Shown here: in pieces, positions 6,015-6,962 of the stretch
Layout of the letters: each line of letters starts with the position of its first letter
How positions within the stretch are numbered: position 1 is the first letter of the stretch
Assembly: GCA_947065955.1 (NCBI GenBank)
Contig: CAMSXY010000064.1
Coordinates: 1-6,962, forward strand
Reading direction: 5' to 3'
DNA: 6,962 bases
Source: an uncultured Caryophanales bacterium
GTDB taxonomy: Bacteria > Bacillota_I > Bacilli_A > RF39 > UBA660
The notes under the pieces: model-generated
Seen by the model: only the letters and a program-made list of their open reading frames with translations
The model's database searches: none
What the model was told of the DNA's origin: nothing
Made by a program: the position numbers and the translations under genes

Positions 6015-6078
6015 TATTTTTAATATTTCTGTTTGATAAATTTAGATATTTTTTATTAAAAACTTCCTAAACACTTTC

Positions 6079-6107
6079 TTGACAGAAATCTATATTCATG
6101 ATACTGT
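6079..6107 (+). promoter_or_regulatory. Promoter of the CmpB-like membrane protein gene
   Basis: A perfect -35 TTGACA (6079-6084), 17-nt spacer, then TACTGT (6102-6107) with a TGA extension (6099-6101). The weak -10 is offset by the perfect -35 and TG. The start near 6114 gives a leader of about 60 nt with a weak A-T hairpin, TAATAAA/TTTATTA (6118-6135). That hairpin is not enough to call a riboswitch. Confidence 0.65.
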
Positions 6108-6161
6108 AAAAATGATTTAATAAAGGTTTTTATTATAAGAAATATTGAAAAAAACTTGAAA

Positions 6162-6167
6162 GAGGGG
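6162..6167 (+). promoter_or_regulatory. Start-deciding ribosome binding site, favours GTG 6174
   Basis: GAGGGG lies 6 nt before GTG 6174 but 15 nt before ATG 6183. The first spacing is in the usual range and the second is too long, so GTG is the better start. Confidence 0.55.
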
Positions 6168-6173
6168 AAGTAA

Positions 6174-6839
6174 GTGTTTTTCATGAAAGAAGTAAAGAAT
6201 AGAAAATTAAGGATATATCATTTGTTTTGGTTATTTTTTATTGGTTGTTTTGCGGGCGTTATCATTGAAATGTTTTGGTGGTTTTTAAAAACAGGTGTTT
6301 TAGAAAGTAGGAGAGGACTTATTTATGGACCTTTTAATTTGGTCTATGGTTTAGGAGCCTTGTTAATTACTGTTTTGCTATATCGTTTTCGAAATAAGTC
6401 CTCTTTTATTATTTTTGGTTTAGGTTTTTTAATTGGGGCTATTTTTGAATATACTTGTAGTTTGTTTCAAGAAATTGCTTTTCAAACAGTATCTTGGGAT
6501 TATGGAACAAGTTTTCTTTCTATAAATGGACGTATTAATCTGTTTTTTTCTATTATGTGGGGTATTTTATCTGTTGTTTGGATGAAATTATTTCCATACT
6601 TTTTATATTTTATTGATCGTTTTTGGAGAAAAAATATGAAAATTTTAACTTTTCTTTTAGCTGTTTTTATGTTTTTTAATATTTGTATTTCTTTTTTGGC
6701 ATGTCAAAGACAAACAAAGAGATATTATGGGGTAGAGGCTCAAAATAATTTGGATCGTTTTTTGGATCATCATTATCCTGATGAACGTTTAAATAAAATT
6801 TATGCAAATAAAAAATATGTTGAAAAAAAATCAAAATAG
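6174..6839 (+). CDS. Five-helix membrane protein, CmpB-like 'putative ABC transporter permease' family
   Basis: An integral membrane protein of 221 residues. Hydrophobic segments lie at about 14-38, 55-71, 77-97, 121-147 and 156-177, with a charged cytosolic-looking tail (178-221). Recognisable family signatures are R46-RGLIYGPFNLVYGLGA, the W108-D-Y triplet, INGRI (117-121) and a tail LDHHYPDERLNKIY (197-210). This family (Pfam ABC_trans_CmpB) is called a putative ABC permease, but there is no ATPase or binding protein in this window and no transport activity can be inferred. GTG 6174 is preferred on ribosome-binding-site spacing; ATG 6183 would remove three residues. Its own TTGACA promoter lies upstream, divergent from the tRNA-Arg promoter. 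The stop codon sits in a terminator hairpin shared with the convergent gene. Confidence 0.83.
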   Translation: MFFMKEVKNRKLRIYHLFWLFFIGCFAGVIIEMFWWFLKTGVLESRRGLIYGPFNLVYGLGALLITVLLYRFRNKSSFIIFGLGFLIGAIFEYTCSLFQEIAFQTVSWDYGTSFLSINGRINLFFSIMWGILSVVWMKLFPYFLYFIDRFWRKNMKILTFLLAVFMFFNICISFLACQRQTKRYYGVEAQNNLDRFLDHHYPDERLNKIYANKKYVEKKSK

Positions 6840-6855
6840 TTTCTATTTTGATTTT
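6827..6855. terminator. Shared terminator hairpin between convergent genes
   Basis: A perfect 13-bp stem, AAAATCAAAATAG (6827-6839) with CTATTTTGATTTT (6843-6855), and a TTT loop. Read on the minus strand it is followed by a long T-run (the A6823-6830 tract, part of which is in the stem), a good terminator. On the plus strand the T tail is only the four T of the stem, so it is weaker there. Both stop codons lie in the stem. Confidence 0.78.
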
Positions 6856-6962
6856 GGACATAATATTTCTTTAATATGGCACATTTCAATATCCTTTTGA
6901 ATGTTTTCTGCTTCTAAGTTTTTAATTTCTAATCCGAAATTTCTTTCCATATATTCAAAATC
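6843..6962 (-). CDS. C-terminal end of an unrecognised protein, 5'-truncated
   Basis: The minus-strand frame starting at the window edge (first codon GAT at 6962-6960) is open for 39 codons to TAG at 6845-6843. It begins DFEYMERNFGLEIKNLEAEN and ends MCHIKEILCPKSK. The mix of charged and hydrophobic residues looks like a real soluble helical C-terminus. A strong terminator for this strand follows at once, and the + strand here has no gene. I do not recognise the family. An internal ATG (codon 5) could give a 35-residue protein, but with no visible ribosome binding site, so a longer gene running out of the window is more likely. Confidence 0.58.
   Translation of the reverse strand, partial: DFEYMERNFGLEIKNLEAENIQKDIEMCHIKEILCPKSK

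Noticed and set aside
6108..6173. Leader hairpin TAATAAA/TTTATTA as a riboswitch or attenuator
   Set aside because: It is a 7-bp stem of A-T pairs only, with no conserved aptamer features and no alternative terminator.
6676..6861. 61-residue minus-strand open frame over the membrane-protein 3' end
   Set aside because: It crosses the shared terminator and is in a different frame from the supported minus-strand gene ending at 6843.

Overview
This is a short, AT-rich stretch (about 30% G+C by eye) of an ordinary low-G+C Gram-positive (Bacillota-type) chromosome. The signs are strong AGGAGG-type ribosome binding sites, TATAAT promoters that often carry a TG extension, a Gram-positive YerB-type lipoprotein, and the mix of small conserved families. 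TGG is used for tryptophan and one gene ends in TGA, so the standard code applies and a Mycoplasma-type code is unlikely. The sequence does not settle the genus; an uncultured Clostridia or Erysipelotrichia/Bacilli-like lineage would fit.

Positions 1-3275 hold a tight, same-direction translation/tRNA block: the 3' part of hisS (histidyl-tRNA synthetase), a short archaeal/eukaryal-type aspS (aspartyl-tRNA synthetase, 437 aa), and a TtcA-family Fe-S tRNA thiolase. Gaps are 8-10 nt and each downstream Shine-Dalgarno touches the preceding stop codon, so this is almost certainly one operon. Two members charge tRNAs; the third probably thiolates tRNA.

Positions 3276-5801 hold three singly transcribed genes on the + strand: a DUF3048 (YerB-like) lipoprotein, an HD-domain putative phosphohydrolase and a cytosolic SIMPL/DUF541 protein. 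Each has its own TATAAT element, two of them in the context TGATATAATG. Clear intrinsic terminators follow the HD and SIMPL genes.

Positions 5802-6173 have no protein gene but hold a convergent terminator pair, a tRNA-Arg(CCU) on the minus strand with encoded CCA, the tRNA promoter and the promoter of the next gene. Positions 6174-6839 encode a five-helix membrane protein of the CmpB-like 'putative ABC transporter permease' family. It converges, 3 nt apart, on the C-terminal end of an unrecognised minus-strand gene; one hairpin contains both stop codons.

I see no mobile element, CRISPR array, riboswitch, toxin-antitoxin pair or defence system. The points most worth a second look are the AspRS type and its altered motif 3, the very short leader predicted for the lipoprotein mRNA, and the hairpin shared by two stop codons. 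I do not see a convincing new biological system here.
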